63,630 bases of DNA from an uncultured Archangium sp. (GTDB taxonomy: Bacteria > Myxococcota > Myxococcia > Myxococcales > Myxococcaceae), in NCBI GenBank assembly GCA_903905455.1, contig CAIVGN010000101.1, positions 1-63,630 on the forward strand. The letters run 5' to 3'. Of this stretch, positions 7,894 through 15,166 are shown in pieces. Each line of letters begins with the position of its first letter. The first letter of the stretch is position 1. The notes under the pieces were generated by a model. That model was not told the DNA's origin. It ran no database searches and was given only the letters and a program-made list of their open reading frames with translations. The translations under genes were made by a program, and so were the position numbers.

Positions 7894-9072
7894 GTGCGTC
7901 GCCTGCTTCTCTTCGTCCTCTTCTCCATGTCGGCCCTCGCGGGCGAACCGGTGCAGGTGCAGGTCTTGAGCGCGGTGGTCAAGGACCAGCGCATCGAGGG
8001 CGCCGAGGTCATCGTGCAGAAGAACGGGGCGCAGTCGGTGGGCGGGTTGACCCGGGGCGACGGCCTGGTCTCGGTGAGCCCGGCCTTCGCCGACACCGAT
8101 GAGGGGGTGCTGCTGATCATCAAGAAGAGCGGGTACTCGCCGCTGGTCTCGAAGTGCCCCTGTCGCGGCATGACCTACGCGCTGAGCCCGGTGATGCGCA
8201 GCCTCGACGGCCTGCGCGTGGTGCTCACCTGGGGCAGCAGCCCGGCCGACCTCGACCTGCACGCGGTCTTTCCCGGCAACCACGTGTTCTTCAGCAAGAA
8301 GACGGGGCGCCACTCGAACCTCGACGTCGACGACACCGACGCCTTCGGGCCGGAGACCATCACCATCGAGAAGAAGGCCTTCGGCGAGCCCTACGTCTTC
8401 GCGGTGCACGACTTCACCCACCGCGACGTGTCGACGGGCGCGGCCCTGGCCGAGAGCCACGCGCGCGTCTTCGTGTACATCGGCGAGTCGTTGATCCGCA
8501 GCTACGCGGTACCCACCCAGGGACAGGGCACGTTGTGGACGGTCTTCTCCATCGACGCGCAGGGTGACTTTCACGACGTGGACACCCTGCAGCGCATCGC
8601 CCCGGACCCCGAGGCGAGCCTGCGCCTCACGCTCGAGGGCCTGGGCGGGAGCGCGGCGGTCGCGGTGGAGCCGGCCGTGGCGACGCCCTTCACGGCCGAC
8701 GCCACCAGCCTCAACGCCCAGGGCGAGCGCGCCTACCACGCGGGGCAGCTCGAGGAGTCCGTCGCGCTCTACCGCCGCGCGCTGGAGATCGCCCCCCGCT
8801 TCGGCCAGGCGTGGTCGAACCTCGGGCTCTCGTACCGGAAGTTGAACCGCGTCGCCGAGGCGCTGTGGGCCACGCGCCAGGCCATCTCGCTCGCCTCCGG
8901 GGCCGACGCGCCGACGGTGCGCGCGAGCAGCTACTACAACGTGGCGCGCATCTACGAGGCCGAGGGCCAGTTCGCCGACGCGCTGGTGCAGTACCAGCTC
9001 GCCTCGCAGGAGCGGCCCATCAAGGTGTACGCCGACTCCATCCGCCGCATGCAGGGGAAGCTGGGGCGCTGA
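7894..9072 (+). CDS. Secreted DUF2135-like protein with TPR repeats
   Basis: A GTG start with GGAG six bases upstream gives 392 residues. A signal peptide (residues 1-16, SALAG) is followed by a carboxypeptidase-regulatory-like beta domain (about 20-95). Next comes a segment LRVVLTWGSSPADLDLHA (about 105-122) typical of DUF2135/YfaP-type domains with an acidic, possibly calcium-binding loop. The last third (about 280-385) holds tetratricopeptide repeats (AYHAGQLEESVALYRRALEIAP). It is probably periplasmic or surface-exposed. It is followed one base later by the deacetylase start, so the two are likely one operon, perhaps acting on the envelope. Confidence 0.72.
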   Translation: MRRLLLFVLFSMSALAGEPVQVQVLSAVVKDQRIEGAEVIVQKNGAQSVGGLTRGDGLVSVSPAFADTDEGVLLIIKKSGYSPLVSKCPCRGMTYALSPVMRSLDGLRVVLTWGSSPADLDLHAVFPGNHVFFSKKTGRHSNLDVDDTDAFGPETITIEKKAFGEPYVFAVHDFTHRDVSTGAALAESHARVFVYIGESLIRSYAVPTQGQGTLWTVFSIDAQGDFHDVDTLQRIAPDPEASLRLTLEGLGGSAAVAVEPAVATPFTADATSLNAQGERAYHAGQLEESVALYRRALEIAPRFGQAWSNLGLSYRKLNRVAEALWATRQAISLASGADAPTVRASSYYNVARIYEAEGQFADALVQYQLASQERPIKVYADSIRRMQGKLGR

Positions 9073-9073
9073 G

Positions 9074-10159
9074 GTGAGCCGCGCGCTGGTGGTGGCGGTG
9101 CTGTGCAGTGCGGCCGCCTGGGCGGCTCCGAAGTACCCCGCGGCGTGGACCCACCGGCAGGCCTGGCCGCACCCGGTGGGCAGCGCCACCGAGTTCGACC
9201 TCGCGTCCCGCGCGGAGACCCTGGCCTTCGTCGAGGCCTTGTCGGCGCCGCCGGAAGACCTCGGCGTCAAGCACCCCGACCTCGCGGCGACGGCCAGGTG
9301 GCGCGTGGTGAAGCAGGGGGTGCTGCTGGAGAATTTCCGCCGGGCGATGGGCACCTGCTCCGCGGGCCTGCCGCTGTGCCCGGCCCGCGCGCCGGAAGCC
9401 TGGAGCGAGCTGTCAACCTACGCACACGCCGCGCTGGAGGCGTTGCCCCCGGCCTACGCGGCGTGGCGCACCGAGGCGCGCGCCTTTCACCTCGGCTACG
9501 CGCGGGAGTTGCTGCGCCTGGCGATGCTCTCGGGGCGCACCTCGAGCGAGATCGTTCCCCTGGCCCCGGGCGAGGTGCTCGGCGACACGCTGCCTGACCG
9601 CACGTTCCTCCTCACCTTCGACGACGGCCCCACCGGCGCTGCGGGGGAGACCGACCGGGTGGTGGCGTTGATGCGGCAGCACGCGCAACACGCGGTCTTC
9701 TTCACCGTGGGCGCGGCGATGCACGCGCGGCGCTCCATCGCGGGGCTGTACGACGGCCAGTGCCTCGGCTCCCACGGCATGGAACACGAGAGCCACGTGA
9801 CCTCGGCGGCGACCGCGAGCGCCCTGCCCACCTGGAACCGGGAGTTGGAGACGCTGCAGCCTCCGGGCGCCCACCTGCGCTGGTTCCGCCCTCCCTACGG
9901 CCAACGCACCACGGCGCAGGTCGCGCAGCTCGCGGCAGAGGACATCGGGGTGATGCTCTGGAACATCGACTCGCAGGACTGGCAGGCCCCGCGTGACGCG
10001 AGCCTGGTGAGCGGGCGGGTGCTGACCCTGATGCTGTTGTGGCGCCACGGGGTGGTGCTCTTTCACGACGTGCACCCCGCCGCCCGCGAGGCGCTGCCCC
10101 GGGTCTTCGAAGCGGTGGAGGGCGGCGCAGTGACGTGGGCCGATTGTCGCGACCTCTGA
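9074..10159 (+). CDS. Secreted polysaccharide deacetylase (NodB / CE4 family)
   Basis: An N-terminal signal peptide (residues 1-18) and about 155 residues of family-unknown helical sequence precede a NodB domain with all five motifs. These are TFDDGP (181-186, catalytic base and metal Asp), SHGMEH (233-238, two metal His), RPPYG (272-276), WNIDSQDW (296-303) and LFHD (329-332). CE4 enzymes remove acetyl groups from chitin, peptidoglycan or other N-acetylated glycans using a divalent metal. The start GTG lies one base after the preceding stop. It likely acts in the periplasm or outside the cell. Confidence 0.88.
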   Translation: MSRALVVAVLCSAAAWAAPKYPAAWTHRQAWPHPVGSATEFDLASRAETLAFVEALSAPPEDLGVKHPDLAATARWRVVKQGVLLENFRRAMGTCSAGLPLCPARAPEAWSELSTYAHAALEALPPAYAAWRTEARAFHLGYARELLRLAMLSGRTSSEIVPLAPGEVLGDTLPDRTFLLTFDDGPTGAAGETDRVVALMRQHAQHAVFFTVGAAMHARRSIAGLYDGQCLGSHGMEHESHVTSAATASALPTWNRELETLQPPGAHLRWFRPPYGQRTTAQVAQLAAEDIGVMLWNIDSQDWQAPRDASLVSGRVLTLMLLWRHGVVLFHDVHPAAREALPRVFEAVEGGAVTWADCRDL

Positions 10160-10184
10160 GGCGGGCAGCGCCTATGAGGGGCAC

Positions 10185-10754
10185 ATGAGCTTCGGGGCGA
10201 TCTTCCTGTTGGCGCTGGGCCTTTCGATGGACGCGATGGCCGTGGCCGCGGCGCGCGGGCTGGCGACGCCGCGCATTCTTCCCCGGCACGTGCTCCTGGT
10301 GGCCGGCTTCTTCGGCGGGTTCCAGGCGCTGATGCCCATGGTCGGTTGGCTGGTCGGCGCGCGCCTCGGGCCCATCGTGCAGGCGTGGGATCACTGGATC
10401 GCCTTCGTGCTGCTGGGGGCCATCGGCGGGAAGATGTTGTGGGAGGCCCGCGGCTCGGCCGAAGCGGAGCCCACCGGCGACCAGGACCTCTTCGGGTTCA
10501 AGGTGATGCTGGTGCTGGCCATCGCCACCAGCATCGACGCGTTGGCGGTGGGGGTGACCTTGCCCATGCTCGACGCGCCCTTCGTGCTCTCGCTGGTGAC
10601 CATCGGCGTGACCACCGCGGTCTTGAGCGCGCTGGGGCTCTACGCGGGGCGGCGCTTCGGTGCGCTGCTCGGCAAGCGCCTCGATGCCGCAGGCGGCGTG
10701 GTCCTCATCGGCCTGGGGACCAAGATCCTCTACGAGCACCTCACCGCGGCCTGA
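10185..10754 (+). CDS. mntP: Manganese efflux pump MntP
   Basis: The 189-residue protein has six predicted membrane helices and the duplicated family signature: SMDAMAVAAARG near residue 14 and SIDALAVGVTLP near residue 117, each with the conserved Asp needed for Mn2+ export. Length matches the MntP (DUF204) family. Only 25 bases separate it from the deacetylase gene, leaving no room for a yybP-ykoY manganese riboswitch, so its control may differ from the Escherichia coli case. A strong hairpin follows. Confidence 0.92.
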   Translation: MSFGAIFLLALGLSMDAMAVAAARGLATPRILPRHVLLVAGFFGGFQALMPMVGWLVGARLGPIVQAWDHWIAFVLLGAIGGKMLWEARGSAEAEPTGDQDLFGFKVMLVLAIATSIDALAVGVTLPMLDAPFVLSLVTIGVTTAVLSALGLYAGRRFGALLGKRLDAAGGVVLIGLGTKILYEHLTAA

Positions 10755-10761
10755 GTTGAGT

Positions 10762-10796
10762 TGCGCAGAATGCTCGGGGAGCGCGCATTCTGCGCA
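10762..10796. terminator. Strong bidirectional terminator hairpin
   Basis: A perfect 12-bp inverted repeat (TGCGCAGAATGC at 10762-10773 and its complement at 10785-10796) encloses an 11-base loop. It lies between the convergent ends of mntP and the histidine kinase, 8 bases after one stop and 12 before the other. Confidence 0.8.
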
Positions 10797-10808
10797 GGTC
10801 GATGGGGC

Positions 10809-11996
10809 TCAGAGCGGCAGGGCCACCACGAAGGTGCTGCCCTTCCCCAGCGTGCTCTCCACGCGCAGCGTTCCCTGGTGCGCCTCCACGAGCTTGCGGG
10901 AGATGGACAGGCCCACGCCGGTGCCCCCGAAGCGCCGGGTGTTGCCGCCTTCGACCTGGCGGAAGCCCTCGAAGATCATCGCCTGGTGCTCCGAGGCGAT
11001 GCCGATGCCCTCGTCGTGCACCGACAGCTCGAGGGTCGTCCCGCGCACCACCGTGGTGACCGTCACCGTCCCGTGGCCGTCGGCGAACTTGAGCGCGTTG
11101 CCCACGAGGTTGAGCAGCACCTGCGTCATCCTCACCCGGTCGAGGTCGAGCGAGAGCGGCGGTGGGGGGGAGATCAGCAGGCGCACGCCCGCGCGCTCGG
11201 CCAGCGGATCGAGGGCCACCCGCACTTCGTCGAGCAGCTCAGACAGGCGCGTCGGCTCGCGGTGCAGCGTCAGCCGCCCGGCCTCGATCTTCGAGTAGTC
11301 GAGGAGATCGTTGACCACCGCCAGCAGGTGCTTGCCGTTGGCCACCACCGAGCCCAGCAGCCGCGCGGTCTCTTCCGGCTCGAGCTCCAGCTTCCAGGTG
11401 GGGGGCTGCAGCACCAGCGCCGCCGCGCCGCAGCCGGGCACTTCGCCGACGCATCGACCTGCTCGCCGCAGGTGCTCCAGCAACCCCTGGGGGATGTTGA
11501 TGATGGAGTTGAGCGGGGTGCGCAGCTCGTGGCTGGTGTTGGCGAGGAACTCGCTCTTCGCGGGCGAGCTCTCCTGGGCCTTGAGCAGGGCCTGGGCCAG
11601 CTGCAGGAACTCGCCGACCAGGACCATGGCCGAGGCGATGGCGAGGTTGGTGACGCCGAAGGTGAACAGCCGGGGGAAGAAGACGAGGTCCAGGTCGACG
11701 AGCACGTCGGTCACCGCCGAGGCGGCCGCGAGCACCAGGGCCGTGGTGACCAGCGGGCCGAAGCGCGTCTGCCGCCGCACCAGGTCGCGCAACGAGAGCC
11801 CCAGGGACGCCAGCACCACGACGAAGAGCCACACGCTGTAGAGCTGGTACAGCTGCTCGCTGGCGCCGGGGAACGTGGGCTCGAGCGGCAGGGCCAGCGT
11901 CGAGACGACGAGGAACAGACCGCTGACCACGCGGTTGACGCGGCGGAACAGGGTGACGCGCCCCAGGTAGTACGACTCGACGAACTCCGGCGTCAC
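10809..11996 (-). CDS. Membrane histidine kinase, catalytic part of a TAG-split gene
   Basis: About four membrane helices (residues 22-36, 49-68, 81-100, 111-133) lead to a kinase core: H-box SHELRTPLNSI with His156, N-box NLVGNALKF, G1 DEGIGI and G2 GGTGVGLSIS. Between the two dimerisation helices there is an extra loop of about 35 residues with Cys182 and Cys189 (RCVGEVPGCG), not part of an ordinary HisKA domain and possibly a redox or metal site. The annotated GTG start has no ribosome-binding site. The same frame continues upstream through a single TAG (12009-12011) into two more membrane helices, so this is probably the 3' part of one sensor gene. No response regulator lies nearby. It is the last gene of the Fur-box operon. 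Confidence 0.8.
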   Translation of the reverse strand: MTPEFVESYYLGRVTLFRRVNRVVSGLFLVVSTLALPLEPTFPGASEQLYQLYSVWLFVVVLASLGLSLRDLVRRQTRFGPLVTTALVLAAASAVTDVLVDLDLVFFPRLFTFGVTNLAIASAMVLVGEFLQLAQALLKAQESSPAKSEFLANTSHELRTPLNSIINIPQGLLEHLRRAGRCVGEVPGCGAAALVLQPPTWKLELEPEETARLLGSVVANGKHLLAVVNDLLDYSKIEAGRLTLHREPTRLSELLDEVRVALDPLAERAGVRLLISPPPPLSLDLDRVRMTQVLLNLVGNALKFADGHGTVTVTTVVRGTTLELSVHDEGIGIASEHQAMIFEGFRQVEGGNTRRFGGTGVGLSISRKLVEAHQGTLRVESTLGKGSTFVVALPL

Positions 11997-12008
11997 CAGC
12001 CCCAGCGC

Positions 12009-12263
12009 CTAGACCGAGACGCTGAGCAACCCGATGACCCCGCGCGCCGGCAAGAGCGCGGTGAGCAGCAACCCCGTCTTGGTCACCACGTAGAGCAGGG
12101 CCATGCCCAGCAACCCGAGCGTGCCCAGGTAGAGGTTCTTCGGAGCCCGGCCCCCCTGCAGCCGCCACAGCACCAGCACCATCAGCGCGGCGAGGAGCAT
12201 CACGCTCCCCAGCTCCAGCGCGTTGCGCACGCTGCTCTCGTGAAAGGCCCACTCGCCCAGCAC
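12009..12263 (-). pseudogene. N-terminal membrane segment of the sensor kinase, ended by in-frame TAG
   Basis: These 84 codons from a GTG at 12261-12263 encode two membrane helices (near residues 17-35 and 44-66) and end at TAG. They are in the same reading frame as the kinase just downstream, with only four codons (ALGL) between TAG and the kinase GTG. Joined, the two would give a six- or seven-helix sensor of 7TM type. The open frame also extends upstream of the GTG (GVTDSRILFGRHD) without a better start. Either the gene is broken by a nonsense mutation or a sequencing error, or two short proteins are made. The preceding gene ends 40 bases before. Confidence 0.55.
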
Positions 12264-12303
12264 GTCGTGGCGGCCGAAGAGGATGCGCGAGTCGGTGACG
12301 CCG

Positions 12304-12786
12304 TCAGCCTGGCGTGTCGACCGGCTGCGGCTCGCGGCGCCAGAACGCGTGCACCAGCAGCAGCACCCACGCCAGCAGCGTCAGCTCGAGCCCGGCGAAG
12401 GCGAGGAGCTTCACCACCGACAACCACGGCCACAGGTAGCGAACGCCGAGGCCCGCGACGAGGCCCACCAGGGCCAGCCCGAACGAGAGCCGGGCCAGCA
12501 CCTGCAGCGCCTCGCGCGCCACCAGCCCCGCCCAGCCCACGAGGTGAATGACGATGAACAAGGTCAGCGGCACCGCCAGCAGGTGGGGCACCGCGACCTC
12601 CAGCAGGCCGGTCAACGAGCGCGGCCGCGTCATGGCCGTCGCCGAGCCCCGGTAGAAGGACTCGATCGACGCGGGCCCCAGGCCCAGCTTGAGCGCGAAG
12701 AGCACCGCGGCGCTCACGGCCTGCACGAGCACGAAGCCCGCGAAGATCAAGATGAGCGGGCGAAACGCCGCGACCCGGGCCTTCAC
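12304..12786 (-). CDS. Four-helix membrane protein of the flavin/iron operon (second of a pair)
   Basis: The real start is the GTG at 12784-12786, overlapping the previous stop (GTGA), giving 160 residues with four membrane helices (near 9-28, 57-77, 92-112, 120-143). Helix 2 has two histidines 13 apart (HLLAVPLTLFIVIH), the spacing used by two-haem cytochrome b helices, so haem binding is possible. The family is not recognised. Helix 2 resembles the LVESLHVSAFVYGFLW segment of the upstream gene, so the two may be paralogous halves of one membrane electron-transfer unit. It is co-transcribed with the FMN-binding protein. Confidence 0.7.
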   Translation of the reverse strand: MKARVAAFRPLILIFAGFVLVQAVSAAVLFALKLGLGPASIESFYRGSATAMTRPRSLTGLLEVAVPHLLAVPLTLFIVIHLVGWAGLVAREALQVLARLSFGLALVGLVAGLGVRYLWPWLSVVKLLAFAGLELTLLAWVLLLVHAFWRREPQPVDTPG

Positions 12787-13256
12787 GCCGGCTCTCGGCC
12801 GTAGGTGCGCCCGAGCACCACCACGCTCACCGCGAGGAACCCCAGCGCGAGCCCGAACGAGGCGACGCGCAGCAGGGGCGCGCCGTGCAGCCCCACCACC
12901 AGCCACGGGCTCGCCAGGTCGAAGGCGCAGGCCGCGGCGCCGCCGAAGGTGAGCCCCGCCCGGAGCCGCTCGCGCACCGGGCTGACCACCAACAGCGAGC
13001 CGAGCATCAACCACAGGAAGCCGTAGACGAAGGCGCTGACGTGCAGCGACTCGACGAGGGCCGCGACGGGCATCACCTCGGAGGGATCTCCCGACCCCAG
13101 GTAGCGCTCGAACACGCCGCTGGCCGTCAGCTCCCCCTCGACGCCGCGCTGCCCCACCAACGCCAGCAACAACACCGCGCCAAAGCCGAGGAACAGCTGC
13201 ACCGGGGGCCGCGAACGGGACAGGGCCTCGCGCGTGGGGCTGATGAGGAACCTCAC
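12783..13256 (-). CDS. Four-helix membrane protein of the flavin/iron operon (first of a pair)
   Basis: The GTG at 13254-13256 overlaps the FMN-binding gene's stop (GTGA). The 157-residue product has about four membrane helices (near 19-35, 67-89, 103-121, 128-148) and histidines in LVESLHVSAF and VVGLHGAP that could be haem or metal ligands. No family is recognised. Tight coupling on both sides suggests it forms a complex with the FMN-binding protein and the following membrane protein, perhaps carrying electrons from the quinone pool to the flavin. Confidence 0.7.
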   Translation of the reverse strand: MRFLISPTREALSRSRPPVQLFLGFGAVLLLALVGQRGVEGELTASGVFERYLGSGDPSEVMPVAALVESLHVSAFVYGFLWLMLGSLLVVSPVRERLRAGLTFGGAAACAFDLASPWLVVGLHGAPLLRVASFGLALGFLAVSVVVLGRTYGREPA

Positions 13257-13795
13257 GGCGTCGCCTTCGGGGGCCCCGCCACCTTCGCCTCCTGGAAGGC
13301 GAGCAGCACCCAGCGCGCGGTCTCCGAGATGCTGCGGGCCGACAACGTCGCCCCGGAGATGGCCATCACGTCGTCGCCCACCGTGAGCCGGTCGGCCGTC
13401 GACTTGCCCGGGAACTGCGCGAGCCACTGCGCGGTCGGCGCGTATTCCTCGGGCTCGAGGAACACCGCGAGGTCGATGCGCTTCAACTTCCCGTCGGGCT
13501 CGAGGCCCAGCACCAGGGTCTCGTTCTTGGTGCGGACCTTGTGGGTGTGAATCACCGCGTAGCCCACGGGCTTGCCCGCCACGGTGGCCACGTAGAAGGT
13601 CACCATGCGCTCGGTGATCCTGGTGCGCGCCAGCGACTGCAGCTTCGCCGCCAGCTCGTCGGTGAGGAACACGTCCTTGGGGGTGAAGCGCTCGGCCTGG
13701 GGAAACAGGCTCTTGAGCGCGGCCTGCGTGCGCTCGGTCTGCGCCGCTGCCGCCCCCGCGATGAGCACCACTGCGATGAGAAAGAGACGCCGCAT
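13253..13795 (-). CDS. Exported FMN-binding (flavinylated) protein
   Basis: The 180-residue product has a signal peptide (1-18, GAAAAQ) and an FMN_bind domain ending in the flavinylation motif SGAT (147-150) followed by LS, matching NqrC/RnfG-type sites where ApbE attaches FMN through a phosphoester to the Thr (here Thr150). It should be an electron carrier outside the cytoplasmic membrane. The ATG overlaps the porin stop by one base (TGATG). The matching apbE gene is divergent at 15167. In known systems such proteins feed electrons to extracytoplasmic acceptors; the Fur-box context suggests ferric iron here. Confidence 0.87.
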   Translation of the reverse strand: MRRLFLIAVVLIAGAAAAQTERTQAALKSLFPQAERFTPKDVFLTDELAAKLQSLARTRITERMVTFYVATVAGKPVGYAVIHTHKVRTKNETLVLGLEPDGKLKRIDLAVFLEPEEYAPTAQWLAQFPGKSTADRLTVGDDVMAISGATLSARSISETARWVLLAFQEAKVAGPPKATP

Positions 13796-15072
13796 CAGAA
13801 GACGAAACCCACGCCCAGGTTGACGGTGCTGCTCTGCCCGCCCGCCCCCGGAAAGACGTGCTGGTAGTCGGCCTTGAGTACCACGTTGGCGATGGGCTTG
13901 TAGTGGAGCCCCGCGGTGACGCTCTGCCTCGACTGCGCCGGGTCCCGAGACGACCCCGCAGCTACCGACTTGTGCAGGTCGAACGACTCGTAGCGCACGA
14001 AGGGGCTCAGCGACTGGTCCCCGCCGGGCATCAGCAGGCCGAACACGTCGTAGGCCGCCTCGGCGTAGCCGCCGAGCACCTCCTGGCCCACCGTCACGCC
14101 GTTGGCCGCCGAGATGCGGTCGGCGTCACCGAGGCGCCCGTAGGCCATGATGCCCCGCAGCCAGAAGCCCTTGTACTGCCAGGCCGCGTGCACCTCGCCG
14201 AGGAAGAGGTCGCCCTTCACCACGCTGTCGTCGACCACCGCGCCCTGGCCCGAGCGACCGAAGTAGGCCGACGCGCCGACCCGCAGCCCCTGCACCGTGT
14301 AGTCCACGGCCGCGACTCCGGCGACGTTCTCCGCGACGGCCTCGGCGCCAGCCTGGCGGCCCCCGCGAATCCACGACGAGTCGGAGAACCGGTCGGTGCC
14401 CACCGCGCGCATGCCGTTGACCAGGTAGGCCCGGTACCGCAGCCCCTGGTACTCGCCGTACAGGCCGATGCCGTTCTCGTTCCACGTCGCGGGGATGAGG
14501 CTGCGCTCGAGCTGCGGCCGGGCCACGCCGAAGAAGAAGGGCGGCTCGTGGATCTCGTTCACGAAGCCCACCGGGATGAGCACGTTGCCCACCCGCACCG
14601 AGAGCGTGTCGAAGAGCTTGAAGTCGAGGTACGCGAACTCGACGCTCACCGCGCCGCCGCGCTCCGTCGAGCCGTGCTCGAACTCGATCTCCGAGTTGAA
14701 GACGATGCGGTCCGAGAAGCGGTAGCCCATGTAGAGCACCACGCGCAGCAGGTCCGTCTCCGTCGGCCCGCCGGTCGGCTTGAAGCGGTAGTACGCCTCG
14801 CCGTAGCCACCGAGGCTCAGGCCCCGCGGCGTGAAGTAGACCTTGGAGGCCGCCGGGCCCATGCCCGCGAAGCTCTGGTAGGTCGGCGCGGGCAACGCGA
14901 GCTCTTCCTTCAGGCGGCGCAGCTCGGCGGTGATGATCTCGAAGAACGAAGGCGGGGTCTCGGCCGCGGGCGCGGGGACCGCCGCCACCGGCTCGTCCGG
15001 CGTGCCGCCGTCGACCTGCGCCCACGCGCCCGTCGCCAGCACCACCATCGTCACCACTGCCACTCGATTCAT
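13795..15072 (-). CDS. Outer-membrane porin, first gene of the flavin/iron operon
   Basis: From the ATG at 15070-15072 the product is 425 residues: a signal peptide (1-18, ATGAWAQ), a Pro/Ala stretch, a short helix (FFEIITAELRRLKEEL), then a beta-barrel of alternating residues ending in the C-terminal GVGFVF with the final Phe needed for outer-membrane assembly. It resembles phosphate-selective-type (OprO/P) porins in general layout. It probably brings a soluble acceptor or ion to the periplasmic FMN protein. An upstream in-frame ATG near 15119 lies inside the Fur-box region and would give a non-signal N-terminus, so I rejected it. Confidence 0.8.
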   Translation of the reverse strand: MNRVAVVTMVVLATGAWAQVDGGTPDEPVAAVPAPAAETPPSFFEIITAELRRLKEELALPAPTYQSFAGMGPAASKVYFTPRGLSLGGYGEAYYRFKPTGGPTETDLLRVVLYMGYRFSDRIVFNSEIEFEHGSTERGGAVSVEFAYLDFKLFDTLSVRVGNVLIPVGFVNEIHEPPFFFGVARPQLERSLIPATWNENGIGLYGEYQGLRYRAYLVNGMRAVGTDRFSDSSWIRGGRQAGAEAVAENVAGVAAVDYTVQGLRVGASAYFGRSGQGAVVDDSVVKGDLFLGEVHAAWQYKGFWLRGIMAYGRLGDADRISAANGVTVGQEVLGGYAEAAYDVFGLLMPGGDQSLSPFVRYESFDLHKSVAAGSSRDPAQSRQSVTAGLHYKPIANVVLKADYQHVFPGAGGQSSTVNLGVGFVF

Positions 15073-15104
15073 TGCGCGCACGTTCGACTCCCGGTCCGTC
15101 AGCC

Positions 15105-15119
15105 TGATTTTGATTCTCA
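15105..15119. promoter_or_regulatory. Candidate Fur box between porin operon and apbE
   Basis: TGATTTTGATTCTCA (minus strand TGAGAATCAAAATCA) matches the 7-1-7 Fur consensus TGATAATNATTATCA at 12 of 14 defined positions. The minus-strand context GCAAATGAGAATCA equals the left half of strong classical Fur sites. It lies 33 bases upstream of the porin ATG and 48 upstream of apbE. A minus-strand TTGACG (15141-15146) could be the -35 of the porin promoter. This AT-rich patch stands out in otherwise GC-rich sequence. Confidence 0.65.
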
Positions 15120-15166
15120 TTTGCAAGATTACGGGACCGCCGTCAAGCGAGCTAGGTTGCCGCACC

